Source of the DNA: Aldersonia sp036524855
GTDB taxonomy: Bacteria; Actinomycetota; Actinomycetes; Mycobacteriales; Mycobacteriaceae
Assembly: GCA_036524855.1 (NCBI GenBank)
Contig: DATDBL010000025.1
Location: 1 to 7,466, forward strand
DNA: 7,466 nucleotides
Direction of reading: 5' to 3'
Shown: positions 1-5,590 of the stretch, piece after piece
How positions within the stretch are numbered: the stretch's first letter is position 1
Layout of the letters: every line of letters starts with the position of its first letter
Position numbers and translations under genes: made by a program
The notes under the pieces: model-generated
The model's input: the letters and a program-made list of their open reading frames with translations, nothing else
The model's database searches: none
What the model was told of the DNA's origin: nothing

Positions 1-1
1 G

Positions 2-526
2 GCCGGCGCGCTGACCTACCGGCCCAACGCCGAAACCGCGGCGCTGGTGCGGGCGCGGGATCGGCATTGCCGGTTCCCGGGCTGCCAGATGCCCGCCGCG
101 CGTTGCCAACTCGACCACATCGTCCCGTTCGACCACGAAAACCCGATCGCTGGCGGATGGACGCTCACCTCAAACCTTCAGTCTCTCTGCGCCTTTCATC
201 ACCAACTCAAGACCCACCGACTCTGGGCAGCACTTGCCCTGCCCGGCGGCGCCATCCGCTGGATCAGCAGCTACGGCACCGCCCACCACCCTTCCCGCGC
301 GGTGCGATCCCGTGATTTCCAAGCGGTTACGCGGATTCGATCACTGCCTCCTGAATCGCGAGGTAGTAATCACGCTGCGCCGGATAATAATCGGCGAAAT
401 CGATCACGCCTCGGTCCGATCCGGCCTGGGCGGCCACGAGGCGATCCAGGTAGTACTCCCAACCCGGGCCGGTATTCTCGATCATCTTCGGGTCGTCGAC
501 GATCTGGGTCAGCGTCGCTGTCGTAA
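2..526 (+). CDS. HNH endonuclease, DUF222-type, C-terminal part (5' truncated)
   Basis: The gene enters from the left edge, so only the C-terminal part is visible. It carries an HNH nuclease domain: CRFPGC, then CQLDHIVPF, a GGWT/NLQSLC stretch and AFHHQLKTH. This gives the paired Cys residues for a structural zinc, the DH of the first strand and the final HH of the beta-beta-alpha metal finger. This layout is typical of the abundant actinobacterial DUF222/HNH family (also called 13E12 repeat proteins in mycobacteria), whose N-terminal DUF222 part would lie outside the window. The family is thought to cleave DNA, but its cellular role is poorly defined. Family-like sequence ends around base 330 (after SRAVRSRDF). 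The frame then stays open to 526 through a low-complexity Arg/Ser/Gly/Pro tail that is antisense to the SRPBCC gene. That tail is probably not native; a lost stop or a frameshift near 310-335 is likely. Confidence 0.85.
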   Translation, partial: AGALTYRPNAETAALVRARDRHCRFPGCQMPAARCQLDHIVPFDHENPIAGGWTLTSNLQSLCAFHHQLKTHRLWAALALPGGAIRWISSYGTAHHPSRAVRSRDFQAVTRIRSLPPESRGSNHAAPDNNRRNRSRLGPIRPGRPRGDPGSTPNPGRYSRSSSGRRRSGSASLS

Positions 527-845
527 CTCCAGCGGATTCCGACAGCGCCGCAACGAGATTCCACGTGCCGACGGCATCCACCAGACGAACCTGCAACTTT
601 CGCGGCGGTTCGCACACGACGATGTCACACCGCGACGGCGGCATCGGCTCGTCCTCGGCATTCATGGTGAGCATGACGTAGCCGTCCGACGGGTCGCCCG
701 TGTAATAGCCGAACCACCGGGCGAGGCGTTCGGACTCAGTGACCGCCGCCCAGACGTCGTCGATCGGGGCGGCGAACGTGCGCTCGAACACGACCGCATC
801 GGCGCCGTCCACTACTGCGTGCCGGCCACTCGGGATGGGACTCAT
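327..845 (-). CDS. SRPBCC / AHSA1-like (START-fold) domain protein
   Basis: This 172-residue protein has the pattern of the AHSA1/SRPBCC family, small helix-grip proteins that form a hydrophobic ligand cavity. Features visible are an N-terminal strand FERTFAAPIDDVWAAVTESE (20-39), LARWFG (41-46), a central strand region ending near residue 116, and a long C-terminal helix beginning at GPGWEYYLDRLVAA (126-139). The ligand is unknown. The ATG at 845-843 is preceded by a good ribosome binding site (GAGAGGAA, about 5 nt upstream). It overlaps the stop of the arsR-type gene as ATGA, so the two are co-transcribed and translationally coupled. ArsR-SRPBCC pairs of this kind are common in actinobacteria, usually with the repressor controlling its own operon. 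The 3' end lies convergent to the HNH gene, with about 200 bp of antisense overlap and no evident terminator between them. Confidence 0.88.
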   Translation of the reverse strand: MSPIPSGRHAVVDGADAVVFERTFAAPIDDVWAAVTESERLARWFGYYTGDPSDGYVMLTMNAEDEPMPPSRCDIVVCEPPRKLQVRLVDAVGTWNLVAALSESAGVTTATLTQIVDDPKMIENTGPGWEYYLDRLVAAQAGSDRGVIDFADYYPAQRDYYLAIQEAVIESA

Positions 846-1189
846 GCTGATTCCTCTCGTGAAACAGGACCACGCTGACGCCGCGTCCGCACCACCTCGG
901 TGGCGAGCGCATCCATGGCCGACTCGGGGATCGGGGGAGACGGTTGCACTGTAGCCAGAAATGAGCGCACCTCGTCGAACGGCTCCAACGACACCCGATA
1001 GTGCCGCTCCCGACCACGGTCCTCGGCACGCACCAGGCCAGCCTCGGCGAGCACCCGTAGGTGACGGCTGATCGCGGGCCGCGAGATCGGATGCTCCACC
1101 GCGATGTCGGCCACCCGCGCCGGCCCGGACGTCAACCGCTGCAGGACGGCGCGACGCACGGGATCCGCCAGCGCCTCGAACACATCCAC
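842..1189 (-). CDS. ArsR/SmtB-family winged-helix transcriptional repressor
   Basis: A compact 115-residue protein with the ArsR pattern: DVFEALADPVRRAVLQRL (2-19), a winged helix-turn-helix with recognition helix SRPAISRHLRVLAEAGLV (36-53), and the beta-wing DRGRERHYRVSLEPF (57-71). It has no cysteine and no ELCVCDL-type metal motif. This suggests a repressor that does not sense thiophilic metals, as is usual for ArsR proteins paired with an SRPBCC gene. The GTG at 1189-1187 was chosen because it yields the canonical M-DVFEALADP start; the open frame continues upstream but only as the antisense shadow of the divergent gene. The upstream sequence lacks a clear ribosome binding site, so the transcript may be nearly leaderless. 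A perfect inverted repeat at 1198-1217, immediately before the start, is the probable self-operator. Confidence 0.88.
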   Translation of the reverse strand: MDVFEALADPVRRAVLQRLTSGPARVADIAVEHPISRPAISRHLRVLAEAGLVRAEDRGRERHYRVSLEPFDEVRSFLATVQPSPPIPESAMDALATEVVRTRRQRGPVSREESA

Positions 1190-1197
1190 AACCCAAA

Positions 1198-1217
1198 TGG
1201 TAACATAACAGTTACCA
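1198..1217. promoter_or_regulatory. Probable ArsR operator (7-bp inverted repeat)
   Basis: The + strand reads TGGTAAC-ATAACA-GTTACCA, a perfect dyad of 7-bp arms around a 6-nt spacer. It lies 9 bp upstream of the GTG of the minus-strand arsR-type gene and overlaps its likely core promoter: TATGTT on the minus strand at 1207-1202 fits an actinobacterial -10 about 12 nt from the start codon. AT-rich GTTAC-type palindromes are typical ArsR-family sites, and this AT-rich patch stands out in otherwise GC-rich DNA. The dyad is seen directly; its role as the operator is inferred. Confidence 0.65.
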
Positions 1218-1237
1218 ATACGGCATCCTTGCCGACG

Positions 1238-1264
1238 TGTCGATCGCGGCACCCTCGAATCGTC
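1238..1264 (+). promoter_or_regulatory. Predicted ECF42-type sigma promoter of the DGPF-sigma operon
   Basis: TGTCGA at 1238-1243 is followed after exactly 17 nt by CGTC at 1261-1264. The published signature for ECF42 sigma factors, studied in Streptomyces venezuelae, is TGTCGA in the -35 region and CGA/TC (CGWC) in the -10 region. The site precedes the DGPF gene and the ECF42-like sigma gene, so it would make the operon self-activated. Transcription would start near 1270, giving a leader of about 50 nt before the ATG at 1319. Motif and spacing are seen; sigma recognition is inferred. Confidence 0.7.
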
Positions 1265-1318
1265 ATCTCGGTGCCCCACCAGAAATGCAAGGATGAAACC
1301 CACGAAAGGACTACAGAC

Positions 1319-1735
1319 ATGCGATACGCACTTCTGCTCAACCACGGCGAACCTGCCCCCGGGGAGGTTTCCGAGGACGCCATCCACGAGACCGAGGCCG
1401 CGTTCGGTCGCTATGCCCACGACCTGCACGCGGCGGGCGTCCTCGTCGGCGGGGACATCCTCGCGTCGAGCCCCGCCACCACCCAGGTGACGCTGCGCGA
1501 GGGGAGCCTGCAGATCCAGGACGGGCCGTTCGTCGAGTCGAAGGAGATGCTCGCCGGCGTCTTCGTCATCGACGTGCCCGACCTCGACGCCGCCCTCGCC
1601 TGGGCCGAACGCTGCCCGGCGGCGCAATATGGGGTGATCGAGGTCCGGCCGGTGTTCACCTCGGTCGTCGAGGGCGGGTGGACCAACAACACCTGCCAAC
1701 TCGCCGACGAGACCACCGCAGAGATCACTGCCTGA
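1319..1735 (+). CDS. DGPF-type YCII-related protein (ECF42 partner)
   Basis: This 138-residue protein belongs to the YCII-related (DGPF) family. The diagnostic DGPF motif is at residues 68-71, within LQIQDGPFVESKEML, followed by AGVFVIDVPDLDAALAWAERCP (79-100) and a C-terminal VIEVRPV strand (107-112). YCII proteins adopt a ferredoxin-like fold with a possible active site, but the biochemical function of the DGPF branch is not established. The ATG at 1319 has a GAAAGGA ribosome binding site 8 nt upstream. The stop is 3 nt before the sigma factor gene. DGPF genes are the hallmark neighbours of ECF42 sigma factors and are their known transcriptional targets, so this gene is probably both co-transcribed with and activated by its neighbour. 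The last ~18 residues (NNTCQLADETTAEITA region) are a family-atypical tail. Confidence 0.9.
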   Translation: MRYALLLNHGEPAPGEVSEDAIHETEAAFGRYAHDLHAAGVLVGGDILASSPATTQVTLREGSLQIQDGPFVESKEMLAGVFVIDVPDLDAALAWAERCPAAQYGVIEVRPVFTSVVEGGWTNNTCQLADETTAEITA

Positions 1736-1738
1736 GTC

Positions 1739-3016
1739 GTGACCGACGCAACCGCGGCGGCGCGGGTCGACGAGTTCACCCGCGCTTCCTACGGTCGACT
1801 GCTGGCCCTGCTCTCGGCGCCCACCCGCGACATCGCCGCGGCCGAGGACGCCCTCTCCGACGCGGTCGAGAGCGCGCTGCGGAGCTGGCCCGAATCCGGT
1901 GTCCCGACGAACCCCGAGGGCTGGCTGTTCACGGTGGCGCGCAACAAGTTACGCGACCGCTACCGGTCCGCCGCCTACCGCACCTCGGTCGAACTCGACG
2001 ACACCACGACGGCCATCCCCGCGCCGGACGCCATCCCGGAACCGATCGAGGACAAGCGCCTCGCGCTGCTCTTCGTCTGCGCCCACCCCGCGATCAACCA
2101 GAACGCACACACGCCGCTCATGCTCCAGACGGTGCTCGGGGTCGACGCGGCCAAGATCGCTCAGGCCTACGCCATCCCGGCCTCGACCATGGCGCAGCGC
2201 CTCGTACGGGCCAAGCGACGGATCCGCGACGCGGGCATCGCGTTCGTCGTCCCGGAACGCGAAGCGCTCCCGGGTCGACTCGAGACGGTGCTCGAGGCGG
2301 TCTACGGCGCGTTCGCCGTGGACTGGCAGGGCATCGCCGGCATGCGCGAACGCGACTCGCTCGCCGGGGAGGCGCTGCACCTGGCCCGCACACTGGCTGA
2401 ACTGCTTCCCGACGAACCCGAGGTCCTCGGGTTGAACGCGCTCATCGCACTGTCGGAGTCGCGATCAAAGACCCGGATCGACGACGACGGCGTCCTCGTC
2501 CCGATCGACGAACAGGACCCAGCCCACTGGGACGCGACCCTCATCGACGAGGGGGAGTCGCTGCTCGCCCGCGCGCACGACCTCGGTCGCGTCGGGCGTT
2601 TCCAACTCGAGGCGGCGGTGCAGTCGGTGCACTGCGACCGGCGCCGCACCGGCCGCACCGACTGGGCCGCGCTCGCAACGCTCTACCACGCACTTCTCGA
2701 CCGAGCACCTACCCTCGGCGCGGCTGTCTCGCTGGCGATCGTCGTCGGTGAAATCAACGGTCCCGCAGAGGGGTTGGCAAGGCTCGGCGGCATCGACGAC
2801 ACGCGGCTCGCCCGGTTCCAGCCTGCCTGGGCGGCGCGCGCACACCTGCTCGCCGAACTCGGCGAGACGGCCGCCGCCGAGACCGCCTACGGCCGTGCAA
2901 TCGCGCTGACCACCGACCCGGCCATGCGCGCCCTGCTCGCCCGCCGCCGAGCGGCCGTGAACAGCAATTCCGGAGAAGCGGCGACCGACGTCACGTCAGT
3001 AGGGTCACAGCCATGA
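1739..3016 (+). CDS. ECF42-like RNA polymerase sigma factor with long C-terminal extension
   Basis: A 425-residue sigma-70-family factor of the ECF class. Sigma region 2 covers about residues 10-77, with the core-binding and -10-recognition stretch PEGWLFTVARNKLRDRYR (59-76). Region 4 covers about 108-168, with the -35-reading helix-turn-helix AAKIAQAYAIPASTMAQRLVRAKRRI (137-162). About 250 residues follow, helical and Ala/Leu-rich, including repeats of the TPR-like kind such as ARAHLLAELGETAAAETAYGRAIALT (366-391). That large TPR-like extension replaces an anti-sigma factor and is the defining feature of ECF42 (DUF6596-containing) sigma factors; no anti-sigma gene is present here. It starts with GTG 3 nt after the DGPF gene, and its stop overlaps the next ATG (ATGA), so both are coupled. 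The likely target is the upstream TGTCGA-N17-CGTC promoter, giving a self-activating operon. The inducing signal is unknown. Confidence 0.9.
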   Translation: MTDATAAARVDEFTRASYGRLLALLSAPTRDIAAAEDALSDAVESALRSWPESGVPTNPEGWLFTVARNKLRDRYRSAAYRTSVELDDTTTAIPAPDAIPEPIEDKRLALLFVCAHPAINQNAHTPLMLQTVLGVDAAKIAQAYAIPASTMAQRLVRAKRRIRDAGIAFVVPEREALPGRLETVLEAVYGAFAVDWQGIAGMRERDSLAGEALHLARTLAELLPDEPEVLGLNALIALSESRSKTRIDDDGVLVPIDEQDPAHWDATLIDEGESLLARAHDLGRVGRFQLEAAVQSVHCDRRRTGRTDWAALATLYHALLDRAPTLGAAVSLAIVVGEINGPAEGLARLGGIDDTRLARFQPAWAARAHLLAELGETAAAETAYGRAIALTTDPAMRALLARRRAAVNSNSGEAATDVTSVGSQP

Positions 3017-3447
3017 TCACGAACGTCTCACTCGCCACCGTCTGGGTCCGTGACCAGGACTCGGCCAAGGCCTTCTACACCGAGAAACTGGGCTTCGTCG
3101 AGCACACCGACGTCACGATGGGCGACGGCTATCGGTGGTGCACCGTCGTGCACCCGGATCATCCCGAACTGCAGGTCGTGCTGGCGCTGCCCGGGCCGCC
3201 GCTGGACGAGGAGTCCGCCGCGACAGTGCGACGAATGGTCGACAAGGGTGCGATGCATGCGCTCGGGATGGCGACCGACGACTGCCGCAAGACTTTCGAC
3301 CAGCTGACCGCGCGAGGCGTCGAGTTCCTGCAGGAGCCGTCGCATCGGCCGTACGGCGTCGAGGCCGTCCTGCGTGACGACTCCGGCAACTGGCTGGTCC
3401 TCGTCGAGGAGAAAGCGTACGACGGCGGGCAGTTCGGACCCGGGTGA
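3013..3447 (+). CDS. VOC-family (glyoxalase/bleomycin-resistance fold) protein
   Basis: This 144-residue protein shows the vicinal-oxygen-chelate layout of two beta-alpha-beta-beta-beta modules. The first has VSLATVWVRDQDSAKAFYTE and KLGF (5-28), then PELQVVLALPG (51-61). The second has MHALGMATDDCRKTFDQL (81-98), ARGVEFLQEP (100-109) and AVLRDDSGNWLVLVEE (118-133). The family includes glyoxalases, ring-cleaving dioxygenases and drug-binding proteins. The first-strand His usual in glyoxalase I is not evident (ITNVSLATV), so a true metal-dependent glyoxalase role is uncertain; Glu132 is at the usual C-terminal ligand position. The ATG overlaps the sigma factor stop as ATGA. The next gene encodes a stand-alone AraC domain 31 nt downstream. 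It probably acts in a detoxification or small-molecule-binding function under the sigma operon; the substrate cannot be told. Confidence 0.87.
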   Translation: MITNVSLATVWVRDQDSAKAFYTEKLGFVEHTDVTMGDGYRWCTVVHPDHPELQVVLALPGPPLDEESAATVRRMVDKGAMHALGMATDDCRKTFDQLTARGVEFLQEPSHRPYGVEAVLRDDSGNWLVLVEEKAYDGGQFGPG

Positions 3448-3466
3448 GTAAGCACGAAGCCGGTGG

Positions 3467-3478
3467 CACACTGGGGGA
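3467..3478 (+). promoter_or_regulatory. Possible leaderless promoter of the AraC gene (-10 CACACT)
   Basis: The stretch GTGGCACACTGGGGGAGTG just before the araC-type GTG contains CACACT at 3467-3472, a relaxed actinobacterial -10. The GTG begins 7 nt later, the distance expected for a transcript starting at the start codon. The purine run GGGGGA directly abuts the GTG and is too close to act as a normal ribosome binding site, which also favours a leaderless start. Inference only; read-through from the upstream operon is equally possible. Confidence 0.35.
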
Positions 3479-3916
3479 GTGACCGCCGGTGCCGTACTCC
3501 CACAGCTACGCCGGGCCCGCGACCTCGCCGACCGGTGCTTCGCCGAGCCGCTCGACCTCGACGCGCTCGCGGCGTCGGCGCACATGTCGAAGTACCACTT
3601 CGTGCGGGAGTTCGCTGCCACCTACGGCGAGACGCCCGGCCGCTATCTGACTCGGCGACGCATCGAACGTGCGCAGGACCTGTTGCGCTCGGCCAACCTC
3701 ACGGTTTCCGAGATCTGCATGCTGGTCGGCTTCTCGAGCGTCGGTTCGTTCTCGTCGCGATTCCGGGAATTGGTGGGTGTGAGCCCGACCCGATACCGCG
3801 ACCGTTGGGCGATGACCGGCGGACCGCGCATCCCGGGCTGCTTTCTGTTCATGCGCGGAATCGACGCCGGCATACAGCGCCCTAGCACACCGATCGAGCC
3901 CCGGCTTCAGCCGTGA
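3479..3916 (+). CDS. AraC/XylS-family regulator, stand-alone DNA-binding domain
   Basis: A 145-residue protein that is essentially only the AraC DNA-binding domain. The first helix-turn-helix is around LDLDALAASAHMSKYHFVREF (25-45), the linker ETPGRYLTRRRIERAQDLL (51-69), and the second helix-turn-helix around LTVSEICMLVGFSSVGSFSS (74-93), followed by the RFRELVGVSPTRYR signature (94-107). There is no N-terminal sensor domain; a 38-residue tail after residue 107 has no recognised motif. Stand-alone AraC domains beside VOC-family genes are a recurrent actinobacterial arrangement. It begins at GTG 3479: an in-frame stop at 3449-3451 limits the upstream options and no better start exists. Its stop overlaps the amidotransferase start (GTGA), so the two are co-translated. 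Targets are unknown; the VOC and amidotransferase genes are the natural candidates. Confidence 0.88.
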   Translation: MTAGAVLPQLRRARDLADRCFAEPLDLDALAASAHMSKYHFVREFAATYGETPGRYLTRRRIERAQDLLRSANLTVSEICMLVGFSSVGSFSSRFRELVGVSPTRYRDRWAMTGGPRIPGCFLFMRGIDAGIQRPSTPIEPRLQP

Positions 3917-4614
3917 ACCGCACAGCCGCGAATGCAACTGCCGCGAAGCCCATCGCGGTCGTCACCCATGTCGGACGCGGCGACCCCGGCCTGGTGGGGA
4001 CCGTCGGCAAACAGCGCGGGCTCGAGTTCGAGGTCTATCGCACCTACGACGGGCAGGACCTGCCGGACCCGAACGAGATCCAGGCCATGGTGGTCCTCGG
4101 TGGCCCGCAGAGCGCCTACGACGACCACCCGTACCTCGCCACCGAGGAGCGCTACCTCGCCGACGCAGTCGACGCCGACCTGCCCGTGCTCGCGATCTGC
4201 CTCGGCTCTCAAGTGCTCGCCCGCGCCCTCGGGGGGTCCGCGCAGCCGGGCACGGCAGGCTTCGAGGCCGGGTTCATCGAGGTCACCGGTGACGACGAGT
4301 TGGCCGGCGAGTACTTCTCGTTCCACTCCGATACGTTCACCCCGCCGCCGGGCAGCGAGATCGTTGCGCGGTCGGCGCTCTACCCGCAGGCGTGGCGGGC
4401 GGGGTCGGCGTTGGCGGTCCAGTTCCACCCGGAGATGACACACAGGTTCGTCGATCGCCTGATGGAGATCGAGGGAGAGAAACTCGCGAAGTTGGGTGTC
4501 GACGCTCGGTCGATCCGGCGCGAGGCCGACCGTTACTTCGCGGTCGAGCAGACGGACGCGCGCAGGTTCCTCAGCGGTTGGTTCGACTGCATCGCCCCAG
4601 CCCGAGACCGATGA
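3913..4614 (+). CDS. Class I glutamine amidotransferase (GATase1, GMP-synthase-like)
   Basis: A 233-residue stand-alone class I amidotransferase domain. The nucleophile elbow is PVLAICLGSQVLARALGG (91-108) with Cys96. The catalytic His172 and Glu174 lie in AVQFHPEMT (168-176). An oxyanion-type loop VVLGGPQSAYDD (60-71) is also present, so the catalytic triad is complete. It has no synthetase domain, so it is not GMP synthase itself. Stand-alone members hydrolyse glutamine or gamma-glutamyl compounds, or supply ammonia to a partner. The GTG start overlaps the AraC stop by GTGA. Only 9 nt downstream lies the remnant of what looks like a glutamine synthetase N-terminus, a pairing known from gamma-glutamyl amine metabolism. 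If that partner was once intact, the locus may have handled gamma-glutamylated amines. The substrate is not determined. Confidence 0.88.
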   Translation: MNRTAANATAAKPIAVVTHVGRGDPGLVGTVGKQRGLEFEVYRTYDGQDLPDPNEIQAMVVLGGPQSAYDDHPYLATEERYLADAVDADLPVLAICLGSQVLARALGGSAQPGTAGFEAGFIEVTGDDELAGEYFSFHSDTFTPPPGSEIVARSALYPQAWRAGSALAVQFHPEMTHRFVDRLMEIEGEKLAKLGVDARSIRREADRYFAVEQTDARRFLSGWFDCIAPARDR

Positions 4615-4623
4615 GAGGCAGTT

Positions 4624-4797
4624 ATGTCCAGCTCTGCCAAGTTCATCGAACGCCGCGGCCTGTAGACGCCCGAACAGGCCGCGGCCGCTGCCCGATCGGT
4701 CGAGTTCGTCGACACCCACGGGATCGAGGTCGTCCGGATCGAGGACGCGACGGCTACCGGCGGCGCCGCCCGTATTCGCTGGCTCCCGACCGCCTGA
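4624..4797 (+). pseudogene. Remnant resembling a glutamine synthetase N-terminus, with in-frame TAG
   Basis: ATG 4624 opens a frame reading MSSSAKFIERRGL, then TAG at 4663-4665, then TPEQAAAAARSVEFVDTHGI and EVVRIEDATATG before a TGA at 4795. Codons after the TAG keep strong third-position GC preference, so the frame was coding until recently. The sequence resembles, from memory, the start of actinobacterial glutamine-synthetase-like proteins (FIERHGLWT..Q....., then HGIEVVR), in which the TAG would replace a Trp TGG codon. Similarity fades after about base 4750, suggesting that the rest of the gene (over 1.2 kb) was deleted. It sits 9 nt after the amidotransferase stop. The assignment is tentative; a short unrelated gene with a stop mutation and a frameshift is the main alternative. 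Confidence 0.5.
4652..4685 (+). terminator. Perfect 12-bp GC-rich hairpin, possible terminator or attenuator
   Basis: Left arm GCCGCGGCCTGT (4652-4663) and right arm ACAGGCCGCGGC (4674-4685) pair perfectly around a 10-nt loop. It begins 38 nt after the amidotransferase stop. No T-run follows, but actinobacterial terminators often lack one. The TAG of the remnant gene falls at the top of the left arm and into the loop. It could end the sigma operon transcript, or it may be a coincidence of GC-rich coding sequence. Confidence 0.4.
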
Positions 4798-4931
4798 CCT
4801 GGGCCTACGACAACCACCCCCGACCCGTGAGCGCGGACACACCTTTGCGCCTGTTCGGCGGAATCGCTGTGGCAGGGCCCACCGGTCTGGACGCCGCCGA
4901 CCTCGACTGGTGCCGAGTAGTTTCTAGATGA
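4761..4931 (+). pseudogene. Unrecognised C-terminal gene fragment (different frame)
   Basis: From about base 4761 the coding signal moves to another frame, reading PYSLAPDRLTWAYDN, then HPRPVSADTPLRLFGGIAVA and GPTGLDAADLDWCRVVSR, ending in TGA at 4929-4931. Codon use is typical of this genome for most of it. The frame is open upstream, and an ATG at 4611 overlaps the amidotransferase stop, but its first ~50 codons look like the antisense-free shadow of the glutamine-synthetase-like frame. The simplest reading is the 3' end of a gene whose 5' part was lost by deletion or by a frameshift near 4750-4765. Its stop overlaps the ATG of the next gene (ATGA), suggesting that they once formed an operon. 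I do not recognise the family. The left boundary is approximate. Confidence 0.4.
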
Positions 4932-5590
4932 TGACGGAGCCAAGGCGGCGCATGAGATTCCGACCCGCGCCCGACAACGAGATCCCGGTTTCGGTGCCAC
5001 TCGATCGGGTGCTCAATCGCACCGATGCCTTGGTCCTGTGGCTCTCCGACCTCCACGTTTACTCCACGGGGTTCGAATTCACTGTGCATGCCCGTCGACG
5101 GTCGGCCGACGTCATGCTCGACGTGTACGGCTTCGGCAAACCGAGCCCGAGCCAAGCGAGCGCCCCTTTGCTGATCGGTCTGGGCTACGCCGACGGAACC
5201 TACTCCTCGAACCTGCCGGGCAGCGACAACGCGGGTGGACTTCACCACCGTGGAAGCACGGGCGGTCCCGGGTCGGCGCACGTCACCTTCTTCCGACACC
5301 CATTTCCACCCGCCGGGCCGATCCGGGTGGTCACGGCGTGGCCCTACTTCTCCGTCCCCGAACGTATCGTCGAACTCGACGGCCACGTTCTCGGGTCGGC
5401 CGCCGAACGGGTCGAGACACTCTGGCCGGAACCGAAACCGACGGCGAGGCCGCAGTTCACCGGTGGACACACGCGGCATCCACTCGACCTCGTCCCCGGC
5501 GGGTGGTTCGCCGCGCACTATTCGCCACCGCCACCCCCACCGGAGAATGGCCGGCGATTCGTGATCACCGACCACGACGACGCGGACTGA
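4928..5590 (+). CDS. Conserved-looking hypothetical protein (unknown function)
   Basis: A 220-residue protein that I cannot assign to a named family. It has no signal peptide or membrane segment and looks like a soluble, mainly beta protein. Visible parts are an N-terminal RFRPAPDNEIPVSVPLDRVL (10-29), alternating hydrophobic strands LVLWLSDLHVYSTGFEFTVH (35-54) and ADVMLDVYGFG (60-70), a Gly/Ser-rich turn GGLHHRGSTGG (103-113), HVTFFRHPFPPAGPIRVVTA (118-137), WPYFSVPERIVELDG (138-152), and a Pro-rich tail SPPPPPPENG (199-208). Strong third-position GC bias and an open frame support it as a real gene. The ATG at 4928 overlaps the stop of the preceding fragment (ATGA). ATG 4952 is an equally plausible start, since AAGG lies 6 nt upstream and GGAG slightly further, giving 212 residues. 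It is the only intact gene in an otherwise decayed stretch. Confidence 0.75.
   Translation: MMTEPRRRMRFRPAPDNEIPVSVPLDRVLNRTDALVLWLSDLHVYSTGFEFTVHARRRSADVMLDVYGFGKPSPSQASAPLLIGLGYADGTYSSNLPGSDNAGGLHHRGSTGGPGSAHVTFFRHPFPPAGPIRVVTAWPYFSVPERIVELDGHVLGSAAERVETLWPEPKPTARPQFTGGHTRHPLDLVPGGWFAAHYSPPPPPPENGRRFVITDHDDAD

Noticed and set aside
846..1196. Extension of the SRPBCC reading frame upstream to give a 289-residue protein
   Set aside because: The upstream part is the shadow of the ArsR gene. The ATG at 845 has a good ribosome binding site and an ATGA overlap.
1190..1699. Extension of the ArsR frame through the divergent region
   Set aside because: It is antisense to the well-supported DGPF gene and crosses the operator and promoter; the GTG at 1189 gives the canonical N-terminus.
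3475..3501. GGGAGT...ACTCCC hairpin that might mask the AraC start
   Set aside because: Arms of only 6 bp with a 15-nt loop are expected by chance in this composition.
4498..4503. Further TGTCGA copies (also near 3586, 6640 and 7073) as ECF42 promoters
   Set aside because: All lie inside coding regions; where I checked the spacing (4498 and near 6640), there is no CGWC at 17 nt.
4663..4665. TAG as programmed amber read-through or pyrrolysine codon
   Set aside because: There is no sign of the needed machinery, the downstream frame ends soon at 4795, and decay of the region explains it better.
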